This document shows positions 62,976 through 64,000 of a DNA stretch of 64,000 nt, piece after piece (the first letter of the stretch is position 1; every line of letters starts with the position of its first letter). A program made the translations under genes and the position numbers. The stretch covers positions 120,081 through 184,080 of the forward strand of contig NZ_FXSZ01000006.1 of assembly GCF_900182575.1 (NCBI RefSeq), in the 5' to 3' direction. Source of the stretch: Solitalea koreensis. GTDB taxonomy: Bacteria > Bacteroidota > Bacteroidia > Sphingobacteriales > Sphingobacteriaceae. The notes beneath the pieces were generated by a model. It was not told the origin of the DNA. It saw only the letters and a program-made list of their open reading frames with translations, and searched no databases.

Positions 62976-63309
62976 ATGAACCTTCCTGCTATTACTCATT
63001 TTAATGAACGGCGTCTTAAAATTGACTTTGCGGACAATAAATAGGAGCTAAAACTAATTAATGGCGCAAGGATGAGGAAACACATAATGCCCTATTCCTG
63101 TCAAATAGTCAATCCAATCGATTTTGTGTTTTATGTCGAATACCTTGCGCCATTCATTTGCCACCCATTTGTTAGAGGATGGAACCGATTTGCGTTATAT
63201 AGAAAGTTTATTGGGGCATGGCAGCAACAAAACCACTGAGATGTATACCCACATTACCACCAAGGGTTTTGATCAGATTAAAAGTCCGTTGGATCGGTTG
63301 GATATTTAA
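62976..63309 (+). pseudogene. Tyrosine recombinase/integrase remnant with internal deletion
   Basis: The N-terminal piece in one frame (MNLPAITHFNERRLKIDFAD, then NK, a TAG at 63042-63044, then ELKLINGAR) resembles the start of Bacteroidota XerC/D-like integrases. The C-terminal piece, in another frame from 63136, is clear: NTLRHSFATHLLEDGTDLRYIESLLGH (in parts) with catalytic Arg and His, and TTEMYTHI with the nucleophilic Tyr. Most of the core-binding and first catalytic region is missing, so it cannot be active. It is bordered on both sides by the TATATACGCAACT repeat. Confidence 0.8.
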
Positions 63310-63378
63310 GTAGAATGGTTATTTTAGAGGTTCGGCTACCCAAAAAAAACAAACACAGCAGGGTACCTATATATGGAA

Positions 63379-63436
63379 TATATACGCAACTCCGTTTCTT
63401 AAAAAGAAGAGTAGTTGCGTATATTCGCTCGTTAGC
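63379..63436. repeat. Imperfect attC-like hairpin with TATATACGCAACT, right copy
   Basis: ATATACGCAACT (63380-63391) and AGTTGCGTATAT (63413-63424) form a perfect 12-bp stem. Inside, TTCTT (63396-63400) and AAGAA (63404-63408) form a second stem, leaving unequal unpaired bases between. TCGCTCGTTAGC follows, and the next ATG is 11 nt after GTTAGC. No T-run, so not a simple terminator. It resembles the folded single-strand sites of integron cassettes, though the exact GTTRRRY box is not matched. Confidence 0.55.
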
Positions 63437-63446
63437 ACCAATACAA

Positions 63447-64000
63447 ATGGACATCGTACAGCAAAGAGACAAACAAATACGAGACTTGGTTAATCATCCT
63501 TGGAAGCTACAAAGTTTGTTAGATGACAAAACCAAATGGAACAAGTTGTGTGCCTCAATGGACGTTATTGGTGACACTCAAATAGCAATAAATAGTTACT
63601 TTTCTTTGCCGAGTTTTAAAGCAGAAAATGGTGGTTATTTGTTTTTATACGGATTATTGCAAGCATTCTTTTTACAACAAGACGCAATTAATCATTTATC
63701 AGAAGCATTATTTGACAGCGCAATAAAATGGAAAACTGAATATCCAGACATTTACCTTGTTAGAGAACTTAGAAATGATTCCATAGGACATCCAACAAAA
63801 AGGGGAAAGGATGAATCATTTCATTTTATCGCTCGTTATTCTGTTTCAAAAGGACATTTTCGACTTATGTCGCATTATTCAAAGAACAACAAGTCTGAAT
63901 TTAATGACATAGACATAAATGACCTTAAGGAAAAACAAGAAAGTAGTGTAATTAAAATTTTGGACAACGTTATTGAACTTATGGAAAAAGAGTACAAAGA
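63447..64000 (+). CDS. Orphan protein with HEPN-like R-N-x4-H motif (3' end outside window)
   Basis: Open from ATG 63447 to the window edge; 184 residues are visible. Mostly helical, no signal peptide. The central helix ELRNDSIGHPTKRG has Arg109-Asn110 and His115, matching the Rx4-6H pattern (with a polar residue after Arg) of HEPN ribonuclease domains. It is preceded by two long helices (FLYGLLQAFFLQQDAINHLSE), as in that fold. HEPN proteins are frequent toxins or defence RNases. The orphan position after a recombinase remnant and hairpin suggests a mobile cassette gene. Function is inferred from one motif only. Confidence 0.7.
   Translation, partial: MDIVQQRDKQIRDLVNHPWKLQSLLDDKTKWNKLCASMDVIGDTQIAINSYFSLPSFKAENGGYLFLYGLLQAFFLQQDAINHLSEALFDSAIKWKTEYPDIYLVRELRNDSIGHPTKRGKDESFHFIARYSVSKGHFRLMSHYSKNNKSEFNDIDINDLKEKQESSVIKILDNVIELMEKEYK

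Noticed and set aside
63310..63446. Rho-independent terminator after the recombinase remnant
   Set aside because: The hairpin has no following T-run and a broken inner stem, so it is better described as a folded recombination-type site.
63278..63472. 64-codon minus-strand frame across the remnant and hairpin
   Set aside because: It runs across the palindrome and the intergenic segment, has no start context or motif, and overlaps the start of the orphan gene.

Overview
The window looks like a Bacteroidota chromosome, most likely from the Sphingobacteriales (a Solitalea- or Pedobacter-like organism; the genus is inference). Reasons: low GC; several promoters of the Bacteroidota type (TTG, about 20 nt, TAnnTTTG); weak Shine-Dalgarno use; and characteristic neighbourhoods such as pyrG-yidC, a sufBCDSE-DUF59 operon, a small ORF next to ftsE, a LuxC-like reductase divergent from a ferredoxin, and DUF3347 and HYC_CC_PP proteins beside copper efflux genes.

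Layout. 1-4.6 kb: the 3' part of mutS, an NlpC/P60 lipoprotein, two secreted thioredoxin-fold proteins and an ExoX-like exonuclease. 4.6-10.8 kb (minus strand): a PAS histidine kinase with a lone receiver, queG, ruvB, mgtE and a polyprenol-type glycosyltransferase. 10.9-18.3 kb (minus): what looks like a peptide-use block, with two POT peptide transporters, an Lrp-type regulator carrying its own Lrp-like boxes and a coupled 40-residue membrane microprotein, and a DPP IV-type peptidase. 18.4-23.5 kb: a thiolase, a 7TM-HD phosphodiesterase, tRNA-Ser, two identical tRNA-Pro genes and two tandem paralogous lipoproteins. 23.9-29.5 kb: a complete SUF iron-sulfur assembly operon with a palindrome upstream. 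29.6-35.1 kb: a DUF72 protein, then a MarR repressor divergent from an EmrA/EmrB/TolC-type tripartite efflux operon. One palindrome there carries the -33 elements of both divergent promoters. 35.3-42.6 kb: assorted genes including dnaJ-grpE, ftsE, a LuxC-like acyl-CoA reductase and a ferredoxin.

42.7-54.5 kb is a copper/silver island. In order: a HYC_CC_PP protein, a CusA-type RND pump split by an apparent one-base frameshift, a TolC-like channel, two tandem CusB adaptors with heavy-metal-binding domains, a DUF3347 protein, an AraC regulator fused to an HMA-like domain, CopA, a free HMA protein, and an unannotated 34-residue histidine-rich ORF coupled to it. Two MITE-like repeats with matching ends lie inside the island. 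54.6-62.7 kb returns to core genes (yidC, pyrG, a deoxynucleoside kinase, trpS, gatC, a LolD-like ABC ATPase, a PduO-type adenosyltransferase).

The right end (62.9-64.0 kb) is an accessory junction: an internally deleted tyrosine recombinase remnant, a 13-bp repeat on both sides of it, an imperfect attC-like hairpin, and immediately after it the start of an orphan gene with a HEPN-like R-N-x4-H motif that runs off the window. This end, the copper island and the Lrp operon hold the most unusual material.
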